Assembly (NCBI GenBank): GCA_963702705.1
Contig: CAVPDR010000007.1
Coordinates: 1 to 64,000 of the forward strand
Source of the DNA: VRUE01 sp963702705
GTDB lineage: Bacteria > Actinomycetota > Thermoleophilia > Solirubrobacterales > 70-9
Length of the DNA stretch: 64,000 nucleotides
Reading direction: 5' to 3'
Shown one piece after another: positions 36,129 through 43,777 of the stretch. Position numbers and translations under genes: made by a program. Within the stretch, counting starts at the first letter, position 1; the number at the start of each line of letters is the position of its first letter. The notes under the pieces are model-generated. The model did no database searches. It saw only the letters and a list, made by a program, of their open reading frames with translations, and had not been told where the DNA came from.

Positions 36129-36506
36129 ATGAGCGGCGACGAGCTGCTGGCGGCGCTGATCTGCATGGCCGGCGGCTTCACCGGCGGCATCGTCGGCGTT
36201 GGCGGCGGCGTCCTCTTCGTCCCGGCACTGACGATCTTCATCGGCCTCAGCCAGGTCGAGAGCGAGTCGACGTCGCTGCTGATGATCGTCATCGTCGCCC
36301 TGATCGGGGCGATTCGCCAGAACTCCTACGGCAACGTCAACGTCCGCAATGCCGCGATCATCGGCGTCCTCTCTCCGCTCGGGGTGCTGATCGGCGTCGC
36401 AGTCGCCAACCACGTCTCCGAGCGGGCCCTGCAGCTCTCCTTTGCCGCCCTCGCCCTCTTCATCGCCTACCGCCTGCTGCGCCGGGCGATGGCGGCACCG
36501 GCCTAG
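36129..36506 (+). CDS. Half-size TauE/SafE transporter (second half-gene)
   Basis: A 125-residue membrane protein with a strong ribosome site (GGGGGAGG) ahead of ATG 36129. It has one TauE/SafE repeat: AGGFTGGIVGVGGGVLFVPA and then LLMIVIVALIGAIRQNSYGN. About four helices are visible. It matches the first half-gene in architecture but only moderately in sequence. The natural reading is that both once formed an operon and the IS110 element now separates them, which would place this copy under a new promoter, if any. Confidence 0.82.
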   Translation: MSGDELLAALICMAGGFTGGIVGVGGGVLFVPALTIFIGLSQVESESTSLLMIVIVALIGAIRQNSYGNVNVRNAAIIGVLSPLGVLIGVAVANHVSERALQLSFAALALFIAYRLLRRAMAAPA

Positions 36507-36551
36507 CGCCACAGATCCAGCGCGGCGGCGACCCATCGGTAGTCTCAAAGT

Positions 36552-37415
36552 GTGGATTCACTCAGCTGGGAGGGCGACATCCCGCAGCTCCGCGACCCGA
36601 TCCTGGTCTGCTCGTTTCGGGGCTGGAACGACGCCGCCGCGGCTGCTTCGACCGCGCTGAACGCAGTCGAAGACGCCTTCGACGCGGAGCTGGTCGCCAG
36701 GGTCGACGCCGAGGACTACTTCGACTTCCAGGCCACCCGGCCGACGATCGTCCTCACCGAGGGCCAGGCGCGGCGGATCGACTGGCCGCAGAACGACCTG
36801 ATTGCCGTTCGCGTGCCCGGCGCCGAGCGCGACCTGGTACTGCTCGACGGCACCGAGCCCAACCTGCGCTGGCGCACCTTCTCGGAGACGATCGCCACAG
36901 CGGCCGATGCGCTCGGGGTCGAGATGGTGATCACGCTGGGAGCGCTGATCGCGGAGGTCTCCCACACTCTGCCAGTGCCGATCACCGGCCTCGCCTCGGA
37001 CGAGAAACTTGTCGAGGAACTCGACCTGCAGCGCTCCAGCTACGAGGGCCCGACCGGGATCGTCGGCGTCGTCCACGACTGTTGCCGCCAGGTCGGCATG
37101 ACCTCGGCCTCGCTTTGGGCAGCGGTCCCCCACTACGTCGCCGCGGTTCCCAACCCCAAAGCGGCCCTCGCCCTGCTGCGCCGCCTCGAGGGCCTCACCG
37201 GCGTAGCCGTCGACGCCACCGACCTCGAGGAAGAAGCCGACAACTACGAAGAGCAAATCAACCGCGCGATAGCCGCAAACCCGGAGATCGAGGAACTAGT
37301 AGACCGCATAGAGACCGAACAGTCCGAGCAAACCGAAGGCCCCGAGGACATCCCATCTGCGGACACGATCGCCCGCGACTTCCAGCAGTTCCTACGCCAG
37401 CAGGGAGATCAGTAA
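36552..37415 (+). CDS. PAC2-family protein
   Basis: A 287-residue protein from GTG 36552. PAC2 features are LVCSFRGWNDAAAAASTAL near residue 20, VITLGALIAEVSHTLPVPI, YEGPTGIVGVVHDCCRQVGM and AVPHYVAAVPNPKAALALL. The family is related to proteasome-assembly chaperone 2 and is widespread next to proteasome-related genes in actinobacteria, but its bacterial function is not settled. The last 60 residues are acidic and likely disordered or coiled. Repeat B1 follows directly after the stop. Confidence 0.85.
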   Translation: MDSLSWEGDIPQLRDPILVCSFRGWNDAAAAASTALNAVEDAFDAELVARVDAEDYFDFQATRPTIVLTEGQARRIDWPQNDLIAVRVPGAERDLVLLDGTEPNLRWRTFSETIATAADALGVEMVITLGALIAEVSHTLPVPITGLASDEKLVEELDLQRSSYEGPTGIVGVVHDCCRQVGMTSASLWAAVPHYVAAVPNPKAALALLRRLEGLTGVAVDATDLEEEADNYEEQINRAIAANPEIEELVDRIETEQSEQTEGPEDIPSADTIARDFQQFLRQQGDQ

Positions 37416-37419
37416 CAAG

Positions 37420-37525
37420 CGTCACACCCGCGGGTGGCATCGGGGGAGGGGGGCCGAGAACGGAGGCGAAGCCCCCGCCCGCAGGCCCCCCTCCCCCGAT
37501 GACAGGACCCGCGGGCCGGTAACGC
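37420..37525. repeat. Palindromic element family B, copy 1
   Basis: Perfect 18-base arms at 37438-37455 and 37484-37501 (CATCGGGGGAGGGGGGCC) enclose a loop with CGAGAACGG, GCGAAGCC and GCCCGCAGG. The right side carries the family box GACAGGACCCGC and the left the box CGCGGGTGGC. Further imperfect complementarity extends to about 37420 and 37525. It separates the convergent PAC2 and helicase-nuclease genes. Confidence 0.83.
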
Positions 37526-37531
37526 TCGTCC

Positions 37532-40381
37532 CTAACTCTCAGCCGCCGGACAAATCAGCCGGTAATCACACCACCCGCAGGTGGTAGGCGAAGGCCGCGG
37601 CTCGAAGTCCTGCCCCAGCACCCCCTCGCCGACCTCGAGCACCGTCCGCTCGACCCGCTCGGCGTCGTCGGCCCTGACCGGTGCCGCGACCTTGTCGGCG
37701 TCGAGCACGTAGTAGTAGCTGCCGGTGCCGGCCTCGAGCCCCCAGGCCTCGCGAGCGGCGAGCCGGTAGAGCGCCAGCTGCAGGTCGTTCTCGAGCTGCG
37801 CCTCGCTCCTGCGTTCGCCGGTCTTGTAGTCGATCAGCTCGTAGCTACCGTCGGGCAGGCGGTCGACCCGGTCGACCCGGCCGCGCACCTGGTGGGGCCC
37901 GATCCGGATGTCGAACTTGCGCTCGAGCCAGGCCGGTTTTCCCTCCGAATCGCGCTCGCGCTCCCAGTAGAGCCGCATCGCCTCGCGGGCGCGGTCGCGG
38001 AACTGCAGCTCGTCGTCGCTGGAGCCGAAGCCGGAGCGGCGCCAGCCGGACTCGAAGAGGTCCATCAGCCCGGCCAGCCCGCCATCGCCCGCTTCGCCCT
38101 CGGTCGCGTCCTTGTGGAAGCGTTCGAGCACGCTGTGGATGAGGATGCCGAAGCGCTGGTTGATCGTCGGCTCCTGTGGGATGCCGAAGACGCGCCGGAA
38201 CTTGTACTTCAGCGGGCAGGTCAGGTAGAGGTCGAGGTCGGAGGCGGAGAGGCTGAGAGCGCCGTCGCCGCGGCGCGGCAGGAAGGCTTCGAGCGAGGGC
38301 TCGTGGCGGGCGGCGATCAGCCTGCGCCGACCGTCGCGCTCGTGCTCGGAATCGAGCAGGTAAGCGTCTAGGGGGGAGGCGTCGAGCTCGGCCTGCTGCT
38401 CGGGGGTGGCGATCTGGCGCAGCAGGCCATTGACCGCCTCGATCGCCTCCGCCGTCGCCTCCTCGCCGGGCCGCTGCGCCAGCGCGGCCAGCTTCAACAG
38501 CTCGAGGTGGCGGGCGATCGCCCGGTTGACGTCGACGACGGTGTCAAGGCGCGGCTCAGAGAGCTCTCGGCCGGCCTTCCACGAAGCCTCGAGCACCTCC
38601 TCGCGCAGCTTGCGGAAGGTCGCGTGCAGCCCCTCGGCCGGCCCGAACAGCTCCTCCTCGTGCAGCTCCTCCGCCTCCTCGCCAGGCCCCTCGTGCTCAG
38701 CTTCGATCCGCGAGAGGACGAGCGTGGAACGGGCCTGGACATCCTCCTGTTCGACCCCAAGCACGAAGACGTGATCGAAGTCCATCCCCTTCGCCGCGGC
38801 CTGCGCCAGGCCTTGAACTGCCCCAGGCGAGGGCGGCTCTTCACCCCCCGCGGGCTGCACCCCGGCCTCGGCGACGGCGCTCAGGTAGCGGACGAAGTCA
38901 CGGGTTGAGCCGTGCGGTTCGCGGCGCGCCCAGATCGCCGCCAACTCGGCCAGCCGGGAGAGACCCAGGAGGCGCTCCGCCACCTCGGGCTCGGCCGCGA
39001 AGAGTCGCTGCCTGCGCAGACCGACGCGCTCGATCAGCCGCCGCACGAACACATCCGCTCGGCGTTCCTCCATCACCGCCGAAGCTTCGCCGTGGAGCTT
39101 GAGGAAGGCCTGGATTCGCTCCCGTCCCTCGGGCGGGATCTGCGGGCTCTCCAGCGCTGCCTCACAGCCCGAGACCAGGTCGATCTTCCGTCGGCGGGCA
39201 ATCGTGGTCAACCGTGCCAGGTCGGCCGATCGCAGCTCGACCGGCGGTCGCGTCAGCGCCCGCGCCGCGGCCGCCGAGTCTTCCGGATCGGCCAGGACTC
39301 GCAGCCAGGCGATCGCATCGCGGACCTCGGGGCGCTGAAACAGCGCCGCCGGCCCCGCCAGGTGGAACGGGATCCCCCGCTCCTCCATCGCCGCCGACAC
39401 CGGCCCCCCGTTGGCTGTCGGGTCATCGACCAGGACGCAGATCGCCTCGGGAGAAGTTCCCCCGACAAGCAGATGCTCAACCTCACGCGCAACTGCCTGC
39501 GCCTGCGCTCGCTCGTTGGTGCAGCGCCACAGCCGAACCTTGGGATCCCGAAAAACCTCCTCAAGGGTGAGAACGCTCGGCTGCGGGTCCTGTCGTGGGT
39601 GAGGGGGGGCCTGCGGGCGGGTCAAAACCGTCCTCGACCCCCCCTCACCCACGCCACCCGCAGAAGGAGCGTTTTCCGCGTAGAGGTGGTTTGGATTGTC
39701 GGTCGCGAGCTTGTAAAGGATCGACCGCTGCGCTGAAGTCGTGTCCTCGTACTCGTCGGCCATTACGTATGTGAAGCGAGTGGCGATTTCGGCGCTGACG
39801 TTCGGCCGCTCGTGCAGGAGCTTGCTGAGCGTAAGGAAGACGTCCCCGCGGTCGAGGTTTCCGGACTCGGCGAGGATTCGGTCGTGGGCGGCGCAAAACT
39901 CCGCCAGCTCGGGCTCGGGCGGCTCGGATCCCGCCTTCAGCTCGTCGATTTGCGCCAGCAGCTTGGCGAGCAGCCCGGCCGGATTGCCGCGGATTTCCTG
40001 ATTGCGGAGCGGGAGGTCATCGAGACGGTCGAGCAGCATCGCCAGGCGCTCGGCTGGGCCGAGGACGTCGAAGAACGGATCGAGCCCCGCCGCGGTCGAG
40101 TGCTCGCGCAGAAGCCGCTCTCCCAGCTCGTCCCAAGTTCCGATCCACAGTTCCTCGTGGGAGCCCGGGAGCAGCGTTTCGACGCGCTTCTGCAGGCGCC
40201 GCGCGGTCGGGCGGTGCGAAGCCAACACCAGGATTCCCTCCGGGGCCGCGCCGTCCTCGACCAAGCGAGCGAAGCGCCGCGCCAGCGCCTCGGTCTTGCC
40301 GGTTCCGGCGGCGCCCTGGAGCAGCAGCGGGCCCTCGCCGTGCTGGACGGCGCGCTGCTGGGCCTCGGCGAGAGCGAGCAT
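37532..40381 (-). CDS. Degenerate UvrD-like helicase fused to PD-(D/E)XK Fe-S nuclease
   Basis: A 949-residue protein. N-terminal SF1 features: GAAGTGKTEAL (Walker A, residues 23-30) and YVMADEYEDTTSAQ (Walker B, DEYED at 209-213). The expected motif III (GDxxQSIY) is not seen; residues 240-267 are instead encoded by palindrome B2. A motif V-like AKGMDFDHVFVLG remains, but no clear motif VI (YVALTRA) is found. The C-terminus has an AddB/RecB-type nuclease: YLTCPLKYKFRRV, YELIDYKTGERR and CGWCDYRLICP for a Fe-S cluster. It would process DNA ends. Helicase activity is doubtful; nuclease residues look intact. Confidence 0.8.
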   Translation of the reverse strand: MLALAEAQQRAVQHGEGPLLLQGAAGTGKTEALARRFARLVEDGAAPEGILVLASHRPTARRLQKRVETLLPGSHEELWIGTWDELGERLLREHSTAAGLDPFFDVLGPAERLAMLLDRLDDLPLRNQEIRGNPAGLLAKLLAQIDELKAGSEPPEPELAEFCAAHDRILAESGNLDRGDVFLTLSKLLHERPNVSAEIATRFTYVMADEYEDTTSAQRSILYKLATDNPNHLYAENAPSAGGVGEGGSRTVLTRPQAPPHPRQDPQPSVLTLEEVFRDPKVRLWRCTNERAQAQAVAREVEHLLVGGTSPEAICVLVDDPTANGGPVSAAMEERGIPFHLAGPAALFQRPEVRDAIAWLRVLADPEDSAAAARALTRPPVELRSADLARLTTIARRRKIDLVSGCEAALESPQIPPEGRERIQAFLKLHGEASAVMEERRADVFVRRLIERVGLRRQRLFAAEPEVAERLLGLSRLAELAAIWARREPHGSTRDFVRYLSAVAEAGVQPAGGEEPPSPGAVQGLAQAAAKGMDFDHVFVLGVEQEDVQARSTLVLSRIEAEHEGPGEEAEELHEEELFGPAEGLHATFRKLREEVLEASWKAGRELSEPRLDTVVDVNRAIARHLELLKLAALAQRPGEEATAEAIEAVNGLLRQIATPEQQAELDASPLDAYLLDSEHERDGRRRLIAARHEPSLEAFLPRRGDGALSLSASDLDLYLTCPLKYKFRRVFGIPQEPTINQRFGILIHSVLERFHKDATEGEAGDGGLAGLMDLFESGWRRSGFGSSDDELQFRDRAREAMRLYWERERDSEGKPAWLERKFDIRIGPHQVRGRVDRVDRLPDGSYELIDYKTGERRSEAQLENDLQLALYRLAAREAWGLEAGTGSYYYVLDADKVAAPVRADDAERVERTVLEVGEGVLGQDFEPRPSPTTCGWCDYRLICPAAES
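39581..39663. repeat. Palindromic element family B, copy 2, inside a coding region
   Basis: Perfect 16-base arms at 39594-39609 and 39638-39653 (CGTGGGTGAGGGGGGG), plus outer arms CTGCGGGT and ACCCGCAG. Read on the minus strand the loop has CGAGGACGG and CCCGCCCGCAGG, and the right box is GACAGGACCCGC, as in copies 1 and 3. It is translated in frame in the helicase-nuclease gene as a Gly/Pro/Arg-rich stretch of about 27 residues. Confidence 0.85.
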
Positions 40382-40415
40382 GCCCCAACGCTAGCGAGTG
40401 CGCGGCCTCCATAGG

Positions 40416-41237
40416 ATGGCCTCGGTGGACGTTTTCTCCGCAGACTGGCTGGGAATCTGCCGTCGCGCGGTCGCCGCGCAGCGGGCGATCTTCGACGAGG
40501 TGCGCGGTGTTACGGCTCGCACCGCCTACGAGGGCGTCGGCGAGGGCGGCGACCGCATGCTGGTAATCGACCGCCGCTGTGAGGACGCGGTCTTTGCCGA
40601 GCTCGAGGCGCTGGCTGCGCAGGGCGCTTCGTTCGTCGCGGTTTCGGAGGAGCGGGGCGAGGTCGCTTTCGGCGAAGGCGGCTCTGCCCGGGTCGTGATC
40701 GACCCGATTGACGGTTCGCTCAACGCTCGCCGCACCCTGCCCTCGCACAGCCTCAGCATCGCGGTTGCAAGCGAGGATTCGATGGCGGCGGTCGAGTTCG
40801 GCTACGTCTTCGACTTCGGCGCCGGCGAGGAGTTCGTCGCCCGTCGCGGCGAGGGCGCCAGGCTCGGCGAGGACGCAATCGCGGTCGGCACCGATGGCGA
40901 CAGGATCGAGCTGCTTGGGCTCGAGGCGGCTGAGCCGGAGCGAGCGTTGCCGGCGCTCGAGGCTCTTGCCGGGCGGGTCTATCGCCTGCGCGTGGTCGGC
41001 TCGATCGCGATCAGCGCCGCCTACGTCAGCGCCGGCCGCTTCGACGCAATGGCGAGCCTGCGCCCCTGCCGCTCGGTCGACGCCGCCGCCGCCCAGCTGA
41101 TCGTGCGCGAGGCCGGCGGGCGGGTGAGCTTCGGCGATCTCGCCCTCGGGCAGGCCTCGCTCGGCCTCGACGCCCGCTACCCGATCGCCGCCGCGGCCGG
41201 AGAGCAGGCCTTGGCGATCGCCCGCGCCGTCCAGTAA
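40416..41237 (+). CDS. Inositol monophosphatase-family phosphatase
   Basis: A 273-residue protein. IMPase metal-binding blocks are SEERGEVAF (Glu pair), VVIDPIDGSLNARRTLP (DPIDGS) and CRSVDAAAAQLIVREAGG, where WD is usual but SVD is found. The reaction is phosphate-ester hydrolysis of inositol phosphate, fructose bisphosphate, nucleotide or similar substrates; the actual one is open. It is divergent from the helicase-nuclease with 34 bases between starts. Tandem LexA boxes begin 23 bases after its stop and belong to the next gene. Confidence 0.84.
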   Translation: MASVDVFSADWLGICRRAVAAQRAIFDEVRGVTARTAYEGVGEGGDRMLVIDRRCEDAVFAELEALAAQGASFVAVSEERGEVAFGEGGSARVVIDPIDGSLNARRTLPSHSLSIAVASEDSMAAVEFGYVFDFGAGEEFVARRGEGARLGEDAIAVGTDGDRIELLGLEAAEPERALPALEALAGRVYRLRVVGSIAISAAYVSAGRFDAMASLRPCRSVDAAAAQLIVREAGGRVSFGDLALGQASLGLDARYPIAAAAGEQALAIARAVQ

Positions 41238-41259
41238 CCGGGCGTCCTCCCTGGTTTAA

Positions 41260-41288
41260 GAACGTGTGTTCGCCAAGAACGTATGTTC
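41260..41288. promoter_or_regulatory. Tandem LexA (SOS) boxes
   Basis: GAACGTGTGTTC (41260-41271) and GAACGTATGTTC (41277-41288) both fit GAACN4GTTC, the LexA site of actinobacteria and Bacillus, with centres 17 bases apart. They lie 57-85 bases upstream of the ATG at 41345. Two exact sites so close together are very unlikely by chance. Confidence 0.82.
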
Positions 41289-41344
41289 GTTACACTCGCG
41301 AACTCCCAGGCAGGCAACCCGCATACCCGAAGGGACTCAACTTA

Positions 41345-41758
41345 ATGGCAACTCAGACCAAAACCAGCAAGAGCAATGGCGCCAAACCGGCCGCCAAAGC
41401 TGCAGCGACGGAGAAGAAACAGGCCCGCACCGTGGTCGAGACCGCCGTCGACCTTCCCGTCGGCGCCGTCCTCACCGTCACCGACAAGGTCAGCGACCTG
41501 GTCGAGCCGTTCACCGCTCGCTCCGCCGCCGAAAAACAGCTCAAGTCGTACCGCACCGAGCTGCGCCGCCGGGTCAAGCGCACCGAGCGCCGCGGCACGA
41601 CCGCCCGTCGCAAGGCGACCAGCGAGGCCCGTAAGACCCGCAAACGGGTCGAGCGCGAAGCCAGCAAGCGCCGCCGCACGGTCGAGACGACGGTGAAGCG
41701 CAACCGCAACGAGCTCGAGCAGCGCGTTCGCAAGGCCATCGATCTTCTCCCCGTCTAG
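41345..41758 (+). CDS. Highly basic, probably SOS-regulated protein
   Basis: A 137-residue protein from ATG 41345. The N-terminal 30 residues are Lys/Ala/Thr-rich; a middle segment, VETAVDLPVGAVLTVTDKV, is amphipathic; residues 65-130 are dominated by Arg, Lys and Glu (RRRVKRTERRGTTARRKATS) with heptad-like spacing ending in LEQRVRKAIDLLPV. It has no catalytic motif. The look is that of a nucleoid-associated or coiled DNA/cell-envelope binding protein (HbhA-like composition). The LexA sites point to induction by DNA damage. Confidence 0.72.
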   Translation: MATQTKTSKSNGAKPAAKAAATEKKQARTVVETAVDLPVGAVLTVTDKVSDLVEPFTARSAAEKQLKSYRTELRRRVKRTERRGTTARRKATSEARKTRKRVEREASKRRRTVETTVKRNRNELEQRVRKAIDLLPV

Positions 41759-41761
41759 GCC

Positions 41762-43777
41762 TTAGACACCTCGTACTTGCACCGGCAGTGAACCGGCTGG
41801 CTCATAGGGCCAGCCGGTTTGCGCCGGGGCGTAGGCCCTGAACTGGAAGCGCGCGCCGCGGCTGTCGTCGTCGGCGAAGCGGTAGGCGTAGCGGAAGTGG
41901 CCGTGCGGGTCGGTGTGGATCGTGCGGAACTCGCTCCAGGGCAGGCCGGGCAGGCGGAACTGCAGCTGCACCGTCTTGCCCTCTATTGGGATCGCCGCGC
42001 CGCGGGCGGCGACGCCGCCGCGGAAGACGACGGGCCGCCCGCCCACCGTCGCGACGGTTGAGGAAACGCGCAGACTCACGCCGCTTCGAACTGCGAGGCG
42101 CTGCGGCTCGCTGTCCGCGCGGCGCAGGGTGGGCGTCGGGGGCGCCACGGCAACAAGTTCGCGGCTGGGTCCCGGCTCGAGCGGGAGCGCGAAGTTGCCG
42201 GCGGCGCCGGTCCTCACCGTCGACACCCGTTCTCGCGGCACAGCCCCGGGGTCGAAGCGCTCGATCACCCGCACCGGCATCCCTGCCAGCGGGGCGTGGC
42301 GCCCGGCGATCAGGCGACCGCCGAAACGGGCGCCCCGCCCGTACGGGATGCTGCGCGGACGGAACTCGCTGAGCAGCCTGGTCGCGATCTTCAGCGGGTT
42401 GGAGAGGCGCATCGCCGCGCCGTCACTCCGGCTCAGGCTGGACGCTGAGTTGCCGGCGAGGTCGCGGACAGTGGCCCGGAACTCGTAGTCGCCGCGCGGG
42501 TAGGACTCGGAGTTCCAGCGGGCTCGCAGCACCGACCCGGATTGCTCGGTCGGCAGCGCCTCGAAGCGCTCACCCGAGCCCGCCGGCCGCACGCCGATCG
42601 AGCCCGGGGCCGGGTCCAGCCCGGAGAGTGCATCCGAGACACGGGCCTCGACCCGCTCGGGTTCGAGCGGGTCCTGAGCGCCGAGGAAGGCAACGCGTGG
42701 CGGCTCGCGATCGATCTTCACGATGGCGCTCGCGGGTGCGTGGTTCGGCCTGCCGTTGGCGACCCCTCCGTCGGCGACGTTGCCCGCGGCGTCGCGGGCG
42801 TAGTAGGCGATCGAGTGGGTCCCCGAGGAGATCACGGCTGCCGCGACCTCATCCCCGTCGGCGCTGACCGGCGCCCCGCCGTCGATGCGGATTGCCGTGA
42901 ACGGCTCGGCAGTGCCCTCTCTCGCGAACATGCCCGAGCCGGCATCGGCTGCGCTGGCGGTCAGGATCAGCGGCCGATTTGACCAGCCGGCGGGGTTTCC
43001 GGTCAGCGCCACGATCGGGTCCGTCTTGTCGACCCGGAGGGCGGTGTCGGTCGAGGCGCCGGACCGGACCCCAGAGCCGGAGACCGCGACGGCGTGCAGG
43101 TAGTTGGTCCCCTCCGGGAGTTCGGTCACCGTCAGCGCATCCGCCTCCAGGCCCCCCCGCAGCTCAGTCTCGCTCGGTCCGCAGCCGCCGCTGGTCAGGC
43201 ACGCGCCGACGCCGGCGAGCCCGTCGATCGACGCGGCGTAGCCGCGAATACCGGCAAGCGGTGGCGGCCCACCGGGGCGGCCGAGGTGGAGGGTGTAGGG
43301 GAAGTCGGTACGGCCGATCCAGGCGGGGAGCGGCGCCGGTTCGAGTGGGCCGGGCCTGCGGTCGTCGAAGCGCAGCTTCGCCGACGCCGGTGGGCCCTCG
43401 GTGCCTTCGGCGTCCTCCAACCAAACCTCCGCCGTGTAGGTGCCGGGAGTGGCCGGGACGCTGAGGTGCTGGATCGCGGTCGCCGCCCAGTTGAGCCGTG
43501 TCTCGGCGACTGCGACCTGGCCGGAGGGGTCGAGTGCGCGGTAGTGGACCGCGGCGACCGCTCCGGGCGGGTTGCTCCAGCGCAGGGCGAAGGAGCGCTC
43601 CGGCCGCCAGCTTTCCTCACCACCGTCGACGCTGAGGTCGATCGGCTGCAGCACGGCCTGCGCCTTGGGCACTCCAGCCAGCGCCACGGCGGCAAGAGCC
43701 AGGATCGCCACGGTGCAGCGTGTTGTCCACCCAATCGGAGAACAAAACGTTGCGCCGGATCTGGGCCGAGCCCTCAC
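41762..43777 (-). CDS. Large secreted protein with Ig-like domains
   Basis: A 671-residue protein from GTG 43777, whose start overlaps the stop of the sigma/anti-sigma gene (GTGA). Hydrophobic signal segment TVAILALAAVALAGVPKAQA at residues 22-41. The mature part consists of repeated beta-sandwich-like segments such as VDKTDPIVALTGNPAGWSN, YYARDAAGNVADGG, and DREPPRVAFLGAQDP, the pattern of bacterial Ig-like/Big domains. The C-terminal section resembles carboxypeptidase-regulatory-like repeats. It is probably exposed at the cell surface and co-regulated with the upstream sensor-type sigma factor. Confidence 0.72.
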   Translation of the reverse strand: MRARPRSGATFCSPIGWTTRCTVAILALAAVALAGVPKAQAVLQPIDLSVDGGEESWRPERSFALRWSNPPGAVAAVHYRALDPSGQVAVAETRLNWAATAIQHLSVPATPGTYTAEVWLEDAEGTEGPPASAKLRFDDRRPGPLEPAPLPAWIGRTDFPYTLHLGRPGGPPPLAGIRGYAASIDGLAGVGACLTSGGCGPSETELRGGLEADALTVTELPEGTNYLHAVAVSGSGVRSGASTDTALRVDKTDPIVALTGNPAGWSNRPLILTASAADAGSGMFAREGTAEPFTAIRIDGGAPVSADGDEVAAAVISSGTHSIAYYARDAAGNVADGGVANGRPNHAPASAIVKIDREPPRVAFLGAQDPLEPERVEARVSDALSGLDPAPGSIGVRPAGSGERFEALPTEQSGSVLRARWNSESYPRGDYEFRATVRDLAGNSASSLSRSDGAAMRLSNPLKIATRLLSEFRPRSIPYGRGARFGGRLIAGRHAPLAGMPVRVIERFDPGAVPRERVSTVRTGAAGNFALPLEPGPSRELVAVAPPTPTLRRADSEPQRLAVRSGVSLRVSSTVATVGGRPVVFRGGVAARGAAIPIEGKTVQLQFRLPGLPWSEFRTIHTDPHGHFRYAYRFADDDSRGARFQFRAYAPAQTGWPYEPAGSLPVQVRGV

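Noticed and set aside
41791..41819. Hairpin AACCGGCTGG...CCAGCCGGTT as terminator
   Set aside because: It lies within the last codons of the Ig-like secreted protein, not after the stop, and is short; probably incidental.
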